A DNA stretch of 64,000 bases from Lachnospiraceae bacterium (lineage in GTDB: Bacteria > Bacillota_A > Clostridia > Lachnospirales > Lachnospiraceae), in NCBI GenBank assembly GCA_009911175.1, contig QXWX01000002.1, forward strand, positions 111,429 through 175,428, given 5' to 3'. The notes beneath the pieces are model-generated. The model was not told where the DNA came from and did not search any database. It was given only the letters and a program-made list of their open reading frames with translations. How positions within the stretch are numbered: the stretch's first letter is position 1; each line of letters opens with the position of its first letter. The position numbers and the translations under genes are program-made. Of the stretch, positions 18,503 through 26,744 are shown in pieces.

Positions 18503-19558
18503 TTACAGTTCCGACGGTACTACAATCTCTCCGTTAATTATTTTTTCTTTCATTTTTTCTAACCGCTCTGTAATTTCGTCAGACACCTTAATGTTACTTC
18601 CTTCCAGAGTATAGCCAATCCCTTCATCTGACAGACCTAATACTGTTTCTTCACCTGTTTTCAGCTTTCCGCCTAATGTGGATTCTATGATATCATATGC
18701 CGCATTATCTACACGTTTCAGCATACTGGCAGCAATATGGTCTGGATCAATGGTGTTCTGATTTGAATTTACTCCAATAGCGATAAAATCGGACTCCTTT
18801 GCCGCCGCAAAAACGCCAAGCCCGGAGCCTCCGGCAGCATGGAATATAATATCATGTCCTTTTGCGTACTGACTGTTTGAGATTTCCTTTGCCGTCGTAG
18901 TATCTCCAAACGGATTATCCCCTCCGACATATTGAATCGCGACATCTGCCTCCGGGTCAACATATTGGATCCCTGCCTGGTATCCCGCCGCAAACCGGTC
19001 TATCGTTTCTGATTCCATCGCACCTACAAAGCCATACTTGTGGTTATCCTCCAGATTATATAGCGATGCATCCTGTTTCATATACGCTGCAAGGGCGCCC
19101 ACTAAAAACGCGCCTTCCTGCTCCTTGCTTGCATAGCTTGCCACATTATCTTCCAAAAGTGTCGCGTCGATCAATGCATACTGCTGATCCGGATAATCAG
19201 GAACAACTGTTGTAAAGGCATCCAGCTGGTCAAAAGCAATGCCGATTATAACCGCATATTCACCAGAATCGCTCATATCCCGAAGAATGGTTTCAAAATC
19301 CGTAACTTCTTTCGGTTCGGCATAGTCAAAATCTACTCCCAGTTCTTCCTTTGCTCGTTCTAGGCCACTGTATACCAGGTCATTATAGGATTGGTCTCCG
19401 AGCCCGCCGATTCCCAATATAACTGCAGCCTTCATGTCCGTACCTGTCTCTTTGGAACTGTCTGTCCCATCCGTTTTGTCCTCTTTAGATGAGCTGGAAC
19501 AACCTGTAAAGCAAAAAAACATGACCAGTGTTAATAAAACAGATAATATTTTTTTCAT
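18503..19558 (-). CDS. BMP-family nucleoside-binding lipoprotein
   Basis: Substrate-binding lipoprotein of the nucleoside importer. The 351-residue product begins with a lipoprotein signal (LLTLVMFFCFTGCSSS, lipidated Cys about 20), then the BmpA/PnrA fold: GIGGLGDQSYNDLVYSGLER, IGIAFDQLDAF, GFVGAMESETIDRFAAGYQAG and IIFHAAGGSGLGVF. It follows the nucleoside hydrolase by 37 bp. BMP proteins of this type bind purine and pyrimidine nucleosides; the specificity here is inferred. Confidence 0.92.
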   Translation of the reverse strand: MKKILSVLLTLVMFFCFTGCSSSSKEDKTDGTDSSKETGTDMKAAVILGIGGLGDQSYNDLVYSGLERAKEELGVDFDYAEPKEVTDFETILRDMSDSGEYAVIIGIAFDQLDAFTTVVPDYPDQQYALIDATLLEDNVASYASKEQEGAFLVGALAAYMKQDASLYNLEDNHKYGFVGAMESETIDRFAAGYQAGIQYVDPEADVAIQYVGGDNPFGDTTTAKEISNSQYAKGHDIIFHAAGGSGLGVFAAAKESDFIAIGVNSNQNTIDPDHIAASMLKRVDNAAYDIIESTLGGKLKTGEETVLGLSDEGIGYTLEGSNIKVSDEITERLEKMKEKIINGEIVVPSEL

Positions 19559-19595
19559 ATGCTTTCTCCTCGTATTTTTTACAAATTCACTTTAT

Positions 19596-20540
19596 CTACT
19601 GAAAAACCGCAAACAATGTATTCAGCGCTCTTGCCGAATCGACCTCCATACAATGCCCGACATACCTCCCCGCGATTGGATGCTCCCTCAGGTCTGTTAC
19701 TACCATGCCTCGGCAATATTTCCCTTTGCACTCTATCCTTGTGATCCGTTTCTGTATCGACACAATACTGGGATCCACTGCTACAAGCATTGCTAGAGGA
19801 TCATGAAGCGGACAGCAGTCGCGCATCCAGTTTTGCATACATGCCCCCCTCATATACCATTTCATTTCCTGCTGCAAAAAAGAAAGTATATTCCTGCATT
19901 CCTCTCTGCTGCCAGCGGCCGCCTGCTTGAGATCAGCCTTTCGTAATATTGTTTTTAAAGTAACATCCAGGCCAACCATCGTCAGATTCCAGGGGGCCTG
20001 CACCACAATATCCGCAGCTTCCGGATCTCCACCGATATTTGCTTCTACTACCGGTGAAACATTTCCAGGCGCATCTATCGTTCCTCCCATGGATACGACA
20101 CTGTTGATTTTTTTATACAAATCCGGATATTTCCTTAACGCCATTGCAATATTCGTCATGCGTCCCAGGGTAATCAGCGTAAGCTCTCCTTCATTTCTGC
20201 ATGCTGCCCTGTATAAAAAATCACAGGCATCCGCAGCTTCCGGTTTCTGGTCTGACGGAGGCAATTCTACATTTCCAATGCCGTTTTTTCCATGTATAAA
20301 TTCCGGAAATCCATCACATTCTCCGACAAGCGGCTTTTCTGCACCAATACAGACCGGGACTCTGCCCTCCATCCCTGCAAGCTTCAGAATCCTTAATGTA
20401 TTCTCCGCCCCCTGCTTTGCACTTACGTTTCCTGCACTTGTCGTAATTCCTACAACTTCGATATCCGGCCGGAGCAGCGCGAATAAAATTGCCAGGGAAT
20501 CATCTACACCTGTATCGCAGTCAATGAAGATTTTTTTCAT
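19596..20540 (-). CDS. Inosine-uridine preferring nucleoside hydrolase
   Basis: Hydrolyses the N-glycosidic bond of nucleosides to base plus (deoxy)ribose. The 314-residue product shows the calcium-binding N-terminus IDCDTGVDDSLAI, the NIGGDPEAADIV loop, VVSMGGTIDAPGNVSPVVEAN and HDPLAML with the second Ca/catalytic region. The start at 20540 (MKKIFIDCD) is 8 nt after AGAAGG. It lies between yjjW and the BMP lipoprotein in one operon, so imported nucleosides would be its substrates. Confidence 0.92.
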   Translation of the reverse strand: MKKIFIDCDTGVDDSLAILFALLRPDIEVVGITTSAGNVSAKQGAENTLRILKLAGMEGRVPVCIGAEKPLVGECDGFPEFIHGKNGIGNVELPPSDQKPEAADACDFLYRAACRNEGELTLITLGRMTNIAMALRKYPDLYKKINSVVSMGGTIDAPGNVSPVVEANIGGDPEAADIVVQAPWNLTMVGLDVTLKTILRKADLKQAAAGSREECRNILSFLQQEMKWYMRGACMQNWMRDCCPLHDPLAMLVAVDPSIVSIQKRITRIECKGKYCRGMVVTDLREHPIAGRYVGHCMEVDSARALNTLFAVFQ

Positions 20541-20562
20541 ACATATCACCTTCTTTCATGAT

Positions 20563-21402
20563 TCATATTATCACAACATCATCAAACCCATTTTCTTCTG
20601 CAATCTTTTTACAGTGCTCCATTTCTGAATGCTTTGGCGTCCTCAATATGCCGTTATAGGGAAAGCGTACCCCAAATTTCCGGTATGCTATGAGTTTATA
20701 ACGGATTGATTTCTTCTTTAAATATGGTTTGAGCAATTTCGTGATTCTATCCACTGTATGCTCATTGGGCAGACAGTCCGGAACGATTACCGTACGGATT
20801 TCTTCCAGTTTCCCGTATTCTGCCAGAAAGACGGCATTTTTTAAAACCATTTTATTATCCATTCCTGTCAGCTTCATGTGCGACTCCTGGTCAAATGCCT
20901 TCACATCCAGCATAATGCCATCGCAGACCTGCAGTAGTTCCTCATCCAGAGTATAGTCATAGCTTCCGTTGCTGTCTGCCAAAACAGACAGCCCCTGTTC
21001 CTTTGCCAGCCGGAATAACTCCAGGACAAAATCTCTTTGCAGGGAGCATTCTCCTCCGGATACAGTAATCCCGCGGATAAAAGGAATATCACCACGGATT
21101 TCATCCATTACCTGCTCTGCGGAATAATTTTTTGTCCGCGGCGATGATAAATGAGGACAGATATGAATACAGCTGTCACATCCGCAGCATAGCTTTTCAT
21201 TCCACAGTATCGTCCCATCATGAATCCGCAGCGCACCGACCGGACAATGCCTGATGCAGGCCCCGCAGGCAGTACAGTTCCCTATCGTTTCCGGATTATG
21301 GCAATACTTACATTGATAATTACATCCCTGAAGGAATATAACAGCTCTGTTTCCCGGCCCGTCAACTGCACTGCTGTGTATAATTTTGTTTATGACCGCC
21401 AT
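20563..21402 (-). CDS. yjjW: YjjW-family glycyl radical enzyme activase
   Basis: Radical-SAM activase that installs the glycyl radical on its partner. The 279-residue product has the radical-SAM motif CNYQCKYC (CX3CX2C, about 27-34) followed by two ferredoxin-type 4Cys clusters (CTACGACIRHCPVGAL; CCGCDSCIHICPH), as in activases with extra Fe-S clusters, then TVSGGECSLQ and DVKAFD. Its ATG overlaps the yjjI stop (TAATG), so the pair is translationally coupled. Confidence 0.93.
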   Translation of the reverse strand: MAVINKIIHSSAVDGPGNRAVIFLQGCNYQCKYCHNPETIGNCTACGACIRHCPVGALRIHDGTILWNEKLCCGCDSCIHICPHLSSPRTKNYSAEQVMDEIRGDIPFIRGITVSGGECSLQRDFVLELFRLAKEQGLSVLADSNGSYDYTLDEELLQVCDGIMLDVKAFDQESHMKLTGMDNKMVLKNAVFLAEYGKLEEIRTVIVPDCLPNEHTVDRITKLLKPYLKKKSIRYKLIAYRKFGVRFPYNGILRTPKHSEMEHCKKIAEENGFDDVVII

Positions 21403-22913
21403 TACAGTGTCCGCACCTTCCTATCATAAATTCTGCTGTTTTTCACTTCATAATATCCCCACATTGCATTTGCCTGCGGGACAGCAATTCCATCATCCAG
21501 CTTCGCAACATCCGATTTTTTTACCAGATATCCTGTGATCCGGATAACATCGCTGTCAGAAGAATATGTAGAAAAATACCGCATTCCCTTGGAAAATCCT
21601 CCCCTGATCAGATCCAAAACCGCGTCTGCGTTTTTCCTTGCCGTAATATCAAAGGGAAAGATATCCCCAACCCCTGATGTGAAATATGGATGCACTTTTC
21701 CGCACTGTATCAGGTGTTCATATAACGGAGGCTCTGAACCGATTGCAATTCTTGCTCCTGGGCTGATATCAAAATCACTGTCTATGCCTACCTGGGCATG
21801 CATTGTAAAATGGTGGTCCGTACAGTCACAATATTTGCTCTCAAACGAATCTATTGTTTTTTTTATGGTCTCCAGAATGTTTATCGCTAATTCATCCGTA
21901 TATTCACTGCTGCCATAACGATCCGGTCTCCTCTCTTTTTCCATCAACGTATTCACACATTCATTCATACCTACGACACCGAGCATCGCCGTAAAATTCT
22001 CTAATTTTAAAAACTTTTCCTTTACAAGAAAATTTGATTTAAAGAAGTGGCTCTTTTCTACTAAAAATTCAATCTTCTGCTCCATGTATCCGCATAATAC
22101 GTCCACAGCATGAGGCAGCAATTCATTGATAAAATGCTCACTGTCTTTCGCCCGTTCTGCCAGCCTGCTAAGGACGATACGGGATAAGGTAAATGAGCCG
22201 CCGGAAACAGGAAGTGCATTATAACAGCTTGCAATCCCGTATGGCATCCGATACAATCTGCCATATTCTTTATCGTTGGCAAAACTTGGCTTTGCACAGT
22301 TCAGCGCACAGATCACACATTTCTTTGCAAAATCATCCGGCGTTATATCCGGATCGTACAGCAAAGTAATCGAAGGGATCGCATTGTTCAATTCTGTCTC
22401 AATTTCAACGATCATTTCGCCAGCCCTTGTTGCTTCAGGTCCAAGGTTCATATGACAGTAGGAATCCGGTATGGAACGATCCAGAAAAATCAAAAAGCTT
22501 CTGATCAGTTCGTATGCATGTTCATCATCCATAAATGGTTCCAGTAATTTATCTACTGATCCAAGATAGACCGGATAATGTGTAACAGAAGGAATATGGC
22601 GGTAAAACATTTCCAAAATCTGTATGGCCTCAAACAAACATTTTGGCGGCTCGAGCCTTAAAAAAGTACAGCCCTCCCGTATCAATTTCTCATAGTCCGG
22701 AAGCGTATATCTTGGCTGATATGTCACATTTCCCTCTGTCATCGTACACAGGCAGCCTGCTTCAAAAAGCTCCCGGAATTCTTTGCTTGTTTCGAAAAAC
22801 TCCACATAATTTAATGGAATAGCAGACAGATTCATCATAGCCTGCTCATGTGTCAGGGCTTCATTTGTGATAACAGATTCTACATCTGCTTTTATATCAC
22901 TGATATTCAGCAT
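21402..22913 (-). CDS. yjjI: YjjI-family glycyl radical enzyme
   Basis: Oxygen-sensitive glycyl radical enzyme of unknown reaction. The 503-residue length is like E. coli YjjI. The glycyl radical loop DVIRITGYLV gives Gly461 as the radical site. The segment PYGIASCYNALPVSGG holds Cys230, the best candidate thiyl-radical cysteine because this SCYN context is shared with E. coli YjjI (from memory). Also seen: TYQPRYTLPDYEK, PSVTHYPVYLGS and MHAQVGIDSD. The start has GGAGGAAAG. First gene of a seven-gene operon with yjjW, a nucleoside hydrolase and a nucleoside importer. The substrate is unknown; context points to a nucleoside or pentose derivative. Confidence 0.93.
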   Translation of the reverse strand: MLNISDIKADVESVITNEALTHEQAMMNLSAIPLNYVEFFETSKEFRELFEAGCLCTMTEGNVTYQPRYTLPDYEKLIREGCTFLRLEPPKCLFEAIQILEMFYRHIPSVTHYPVYLGSVDKLLEPFMDDEHAYELIRSFLIFLDRSIPDSYCHMNLGPEATRAGEMIVEIETELNNAIPSITLLYDPDITPDDFAKKCVICALNCAKPSFANDKEYGRLYRMPYGIASCYNALPVSGGSFTLSRIVLSRLAERAKDSEHFINELLPHAVDVLCGYMEQKIEFLVEKSHFFKSNFLVKEKFLKLENFTAMLGVVGMNECVNTLMEKERRPDRYGSSEYTDELAINILETIKKTIDSFESKYCDCTDHHFTMHAQVGIDSDFDISPGARIAIGSEPPLYEHLIQCGKVHPYFTSGVGDIFPFDITARKNADAVLDLIRGGFSKGMRYFSTYSSDSDVIRITGYLVKKSDVAKLDDGIAVPQANAMWGYYEVKNSRIYDRKVRTL

Positions 22914-22992
22914 AATCTTTCCTCCAATCTCATCAGTATAAATCTGAAGCCATTTTGTCGTTTTGTTTTATGGTTGCTTCTTTTCTGAATCT

Positions 22993-23002
22993 ATGATATC
23001 AT
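22993..23002. promoter_or_regulatory. Palindrome, candidate operator between yjjI and its regulator
   Basis: Perfect 10-bp palindrome ATGATATCAT, midway in the 146-bp divergent intergenic region. It resembles half of a Crp/Fnr-type site, but no full 16-bp consensus was found. Confidence 0.35.
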
Positions 23003-23059
23003 TACAAACACTTTCAAAAAAATGTCAAATGTCACTTTTTTGGTAGAAAGGAACAAAAA

Positions 23060-23761
23060 ATGTCTGTAAATTTCAGGAAAATTATTCAGTATATTACATC
23101 ATCGGAGTATCACTACCCTTTAAGCAGTGAATTTTTAGAACTATTACACAATGAGGATTTAAAAATCGAATTTGCAGATAAAAATGAATTGCTTATTTCG
23201 AATGAAATGCCGTCAAACTATATTTATCTTCTGCTGGACGGCTATTGCCGTACCGAAAAGTACAGTGCTTCCGGTAAACTGCTGAAATCCGTTGCTGCCG
23301 GCCCCATACAGATTTACGGTCTTTTTGAAGCTGTACATCCAACACTCACACAGCATACTGCGACCATACGGTGTATTACCGCCTGTGCCTATATCCGTAT
23401 ATTAAATAAACGATACATTGATGAGCTTTTAGCGGATCCCATATTTGGCTGGATCAATATCCAATATCTTTCCTCTTTTATTAATCAGGTGCTCACTGAA
23501 AATGACAGTTTACTTTTAAACAATACACGGGATAAGCTCCTGCTCCAGCTCTATCAATACTGTCCCGGAACGCGTTTTCCAACGATACTGAAAGTAAAAA
23601 AAGAGGAGCTTGCACAGATTTTAAACATCAGTCTCCGGACGCTTTACCGTCAGTTAGATTTTCTTTACAGCGAAGGTTTGATTTCTTCCAGCCGCGGCAA
23701 AATACTGATTACTGAAATGCAATATCAAAAAATACAGGAAATTCTCAACGGACTGTTCTAA
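23060..23761 (+). CDS. Crp/Fnr-family transcriptional regulator
   Basis: Likely controls the divergent yjjI operon. The 233-residue product has an N-terminal cyclic-nucleotide-binding-like beta-roll (LLISNEMPSNYIYLLLDGYC; about 35-120) and a C-terminal HTH_Crp (KKEELAQILNISLRTLYRQLDFL; read in parts, about 180-205). There is no N-terminal cysteine cluster, so it is not an Fnr-type iron-sulfur oxygen sensor. The effector is unknown. Codon use and AT-richness match the divergent operon. Confidence 0.88.
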   Translation: MSVNFRKIIQYITSSEYHYPLSSEFLELLHNEDLKIEFADKNELLISNEMPSNYIYLLLDGYCRTEKYSASGKLLKSVAAGPIQIYGLFEAVHPTLTQHTATIRCITACAYIRILNKRYIDELLADPIFGWINIQYLSSFINQVLTENDSLLLNNTRDKLLLQLYQYCPGTRFPTILKVKKEELAQILNISLRTLYRQLDFLYSEGLISSSRGKILITEMQYQKIQEILNGLF

Positions 23762-23764
23762 CAT

Positions 23765-23800
23765 AAGAAAGCCGGATGAAATATATTCATCCGGTTCTTA
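23765..23800. terminator. Terminator between the regulator and nif3
   Basis: Arms AAGAA.GCCGGATGAA / TTCATCCGG.TTCTTA form a strong hairpin between converging genes. Confidence 0.85.
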
Positions 23801-23854
23801 TGAGTGAATCATATATTTACATAAACGTGATACCGCCCACACAAATACGTACTT

Positions 23855-24637
23855 TTAAAATATCTTTATGGCTTCGGACTTTTGCGCAGTCTGGATCTCC
23901 ACCCCGTCCAGCCGTTTTTCCAGGAATTGCTTCATATCCTCTATAAAAATAGATTCCGTCCCGTAGTGCCCCGCGTCGATCACCGCAAGTCCCTGCTCCC
24001 ACGCGTCCAGTCCGTCATGGTGGCCGATATCCCCTGTCACGAGCACATCAGCCCCTTTTGCGATAGCGGGAGCAATGGCGCTTTTTCCGGAGCCGGGCGA
24101 AACGGCAAGGCGCCGCACCTCCCTGTCCAGATTTCCGGATACCTTCACAAAATCCAGTGCCAGCCGCTCCTTCACATACCCACAGCACTCCCGCAGCGTC
24201 ATGCTTTTTTCCAGACTGCCGATGCGCCCAATCCCTTCTTCCCTTCCGCCAATCTCCGCAGTCACGTCCAGAACCCGCGGATCACGCAGCCCCAGGATCC
24301 TCCCGGAAAGTTCCGCCATTCCCAGCACATCATAATTGGTGTGCATGGCATAATAGGAAATGTCACTTTGGATCAGTTCCAGAATCCGCCGGCTCACAAA
24401 TTGTTCATCAGTCACAGATTTTAACGGGCTGAATATGAGCGGATGGTGGGTGATCAGCATATCCGCACCGGAGGCTTTTGCCGCCCGGATCACTTCCTCC
24501 GTGGCGTCCAGCGCCAGATAGATCCGGGCCACTTCCTGATCGGATCTTCCTGCCTGCAGGCCTACATTGTCAAATCCCAATGCCGCTTCCTTTGGGTACA
24601 CTTCTTCGATAACATCCATAATCTCTTTACACTGCAT
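23855..24637 (-). CDS. Nif3-like dinuclear metal center protein
   Basis: YqfO/NIF3-family protein; the family forms hexameric rings with a dinuclear metal site and has a GTP cyclohydrolase I type 2-like fold of uncertain function. The 260-residue product has metal-ligand motifs LITHHPLIF, AMHTNYD and GDIGHHD. It overlaps trmK by 11 bp. This trmK-nif3 pairing after rpoD is the normal Firmicute order. Confidence 0.93.
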   Translation of the reverse strand: MQCKEIMDVIEEVYPKEAALGFDNVGLQAGRSDQEVARIYLALDATEEVIRAAKASGADMLITHHPLIFSPLKSVTDEQFVSRRILELIQSDISYYAMHTNYDVLGMAELSGRILGLRDPRVLDVTAEIGGREEGIGRIGSLEKSMTLRECCGYVKERLALDFVKVSGNLDREVRRLAVSPGSGKSAIAPAIAKGADVLVTGDIGHHDGLDAWEQGLAVIDAGHYGTESIFIEDMKQFLEKRLDGVEIQTAQKSEAIKIF

Positions 24638-25445
24638 AGTACTCCAACCCTTTCCAGATATAATCCAACTCCTCTTCCAGTTCCATTCTACGGATGCGGA
24701 TCCGCTCTCCGGTCTGCCCCCGAAGCCCTGCCAAAATATTCTGCCGGATTGCCTGTTCCCGATCCAGATATTCTCTGAGAACCGGATGCCGCATTTCCAA
24801 AAGCAGCTTCCCGTATCGGATCTCGGCTTCGTCCCACACGCAGAGCGTATCCTGCTCCGGGCTTCCGGATTCCATCCAGCCTCCGCGTTCCCTTTCCTTC
24901 CGCGTCTTCAAACGATCCGGTTCCAGGCTTTTTTCCGCACCTTTTCTCCGGCCGCCGCGTCTGCCGTCCTTGGGGGGCGCAGCCTTCATCATTGGATAAT
25001 ATTTTCCGTCGTCCTTTACCATATCCTCCTGAATAAACAAAAAACCTTCCTCTAAAAGAAAGGCTCTGACTTTTGCGATCTCGGACTGGGGCTGGAGAAC
25101 CAGTTCCTTCAGAGACCGGGTAACCTCCGGATATGCGCTCAGGATCCGGATCATCAGCGGCCCGCCCATTCCTGCAATCACGGCGGTATCCACTTCAAAC
25201 GGTTCCAGCTTCTCAAACCCGTCCGATAACCGAAGCCGGATCTTCTCTTCCATGCCGTTCTCTTTCACATGCGCCTCTGCCTTTTTCAGCGGCCCTTCAT
25301 TCACATCCATGGCAATGGCCGACGGGGCCATCCCTTTCCGCAAAAGGTAGATCGGGATATAGGCGTGATCCGTACCTATATCCGCAACCCGATGCCCGGC
25401 AGTCACAAGGGAAGCGACCGCCTGCAGTCTGTCTGATAATTCCAT
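24627..25445 (-). CDS. trmK: tRNA (adenine22-N1)-methyltransferase
   Basis: Methylates A22 of tRNA. The 272-residue product begins with the family motif DRLQAVASLV..GHRVADIGTDHAYIP (SAM-binding motif I), then NEGPLKKAEAHVKENG and IAGMGGPLMIRIL. A basic, glycine-rich insert of about 45 residues (PKDGRRGGRRKG.. to ..GGWMESG, about 160-205) is longer than I expect for the family. It overlaps nif3 and lies 128 bp after rpoD. Confidence 0.93.
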   Translation of the reverse strand: MELSDRLQAVASLVTAGHRVADIGTDHAYIPIYLLRKGMAPSAIAMDVNEGPLKKAEAHVKENGMEEKIRLRLSDGFEKLEPFEVDTAVIAGMGGPLMIRILSAYPEVTRSLKELVLQPQSEIAKVRAFLLEEGFLFIQEDMVKDDGKYYPMMKAAPPKDGRRGGRRKGAEKSLEPDRLKTRKERERGGWMESGSPEQDTLCVWDEAEIRYGKLLLEMRHPVLREYLDREQAIRQNILAGLRGQTGERIRIRRMELEEELDYIWKGLEYYAV

Positions 25446-25573
25446 CTGTCCATCCTCTGCGGTCCGCGGTCCGCCGCCCGCTCATATTTTCTCCGGCAGT
25501 CTCTTACTTCCGGCAGACACGCGCCGCGCCTCAAAATCTGCTTTTATTCCGTCTCTTATCCGGGCAAGGCTTT

Positions 25574-26689
25574 TTAATCCAGGTAATCCCGCAACTTCCT
25601 GCTCCTGCTGGGATGACGCAGCTTTCTCAGTGCTTTTGCCTCAATCTGACGGATCCGCTCTCTGGTCACATCAAATTCCTTGCCTACCTCTTCCAGCGTC
25701 CTTGCCCTTCCATCGTTCATGCCGAACCGGAGCCTGAGCACCTTCTGCTCCCTCTCGGTCAGCGTATCCAGCACCTCGTCCAACTGCTCCTTGAGCAGGG
25801 TCTGGGCCGCCGCCTCCGCGGGAACTGGTACATTGTCATCCTGGATAAAATCTCCAAGATGGCTGTCTTCCTCTTCTCCGATGGGAGTCTCCAGGGAAAC
25901 CGGCTCCTGAGAGATCTTCAGGATCTCCCTGACACGGTCCACCGGCATGTCCAATTCCTTCGCGATCTCCTCCGGGGTGGGTTCACGCCCCAGCTCCTGC
26001 AGGAGCTGTCTGGACACACGGATGAGCTTGTTGATGGTCTCCACCATATGGACCGGAATCCGGATCGTCCTCGCCTGGTCTGCGATGGCCCTGGTGATCG
26101 CCTGACGGATCCACCATGTGGCATAGGTGCTGAACTTATATCCCTTGTGGTAATCAAACTTCTCCACAGCCTTGATGAGTCCCAGATTGCCCTCCTGGAT
26201 CAGGTCCAGAAACAGCATTCCGCGGCCCACATACCTCTTGGCAATGCTGACCACCAGACGCAGGTTTGCCTCCGCCAGCTCCTTCTTGGCATCCTCATCC
26301 CCGTCTTCCATCCGCTGGGCAAGCTCAATCTCACGCTCGGCACTCAAAAGAGGAACTTTTCCGATCTCTTTCAGATACATGCGCACAGGATCTTCGATGC
26401 TGACTCCATCCGGAACCGAGAGATCAATGTTCTCAACATCCACGTCCTCTTCCTCGGACAGGATCACGTCCATGTCAATGTCCACATCATCGTCACTGCC
26501 GCTGATCCGGAGCACATCGATATTGTTGGATTCCAGGTATTCAAATACCTTGTCCATCTGTTCCGCATTGAGCTCCATGTCACGGAAAAAGTCGTTGATC
26601 TCCTGGATCTCCAGGATGCTCTTCTTTTTCTTGCCGAGAGCAACCAGGTCTCTTAAACGCTCCAAAAATTTCTGTGTGTTCTCTTCCAT
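25574..26689 (-). CDS. rpoD: Primary sigma factor RpoD (SigA)
   Basis: Housekeeping sigma-70. The 371-residue length matches clostridial SigA. Region 1.2 ([19 protein letters not shown]), region 2 ([52 protein letters not shown]) and region 4.2 ([20 protein letters not shown]) are intact. The start at 26689 ([12 protein letters not shown]) follows GGAAGGA. It sits between dnaG and trmK in the classic macromolecular-synthesis order. Confidence 0.98.
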   Translation of the reverse strand: MEENTQKFLERLRDLVALGKKKKSILEIQEINDFFRDMELNAEQMDKVFEYLESNNIDVLRISGSDDDVDIDMDVILSEEEDVDVENIDLSVPDGVSIEDPVRMYLKEIGKVPLLSAEREIELAQRMEDGDEDAKKELAEANLRLVVSIAKRYVGRGMLFLDLIQEGNLGLIKAVEKFDYHKGYKFSTYATWWIRQAITRAIADQARTIRIPVHMVETINKLIRVSRQLLQELGREPTPEEIAKELDMPVDRVREILKISQEPVSLETPIGEEEDSHLGDFIQDDNVPVPAEAAAQTLLKEQLDEVLDTLTEREQKVLRLRFGMNDGRARTLEEVGKEFDVTRERIRQIEAKALRKLRHPSRSRKLRDYLD

Positions 26690-26744
26690 GTGTCCTTCCT
26701 TCCTCTGCCTGCACAGCGCCAGGCTATCTTGTTATATTTTATCC

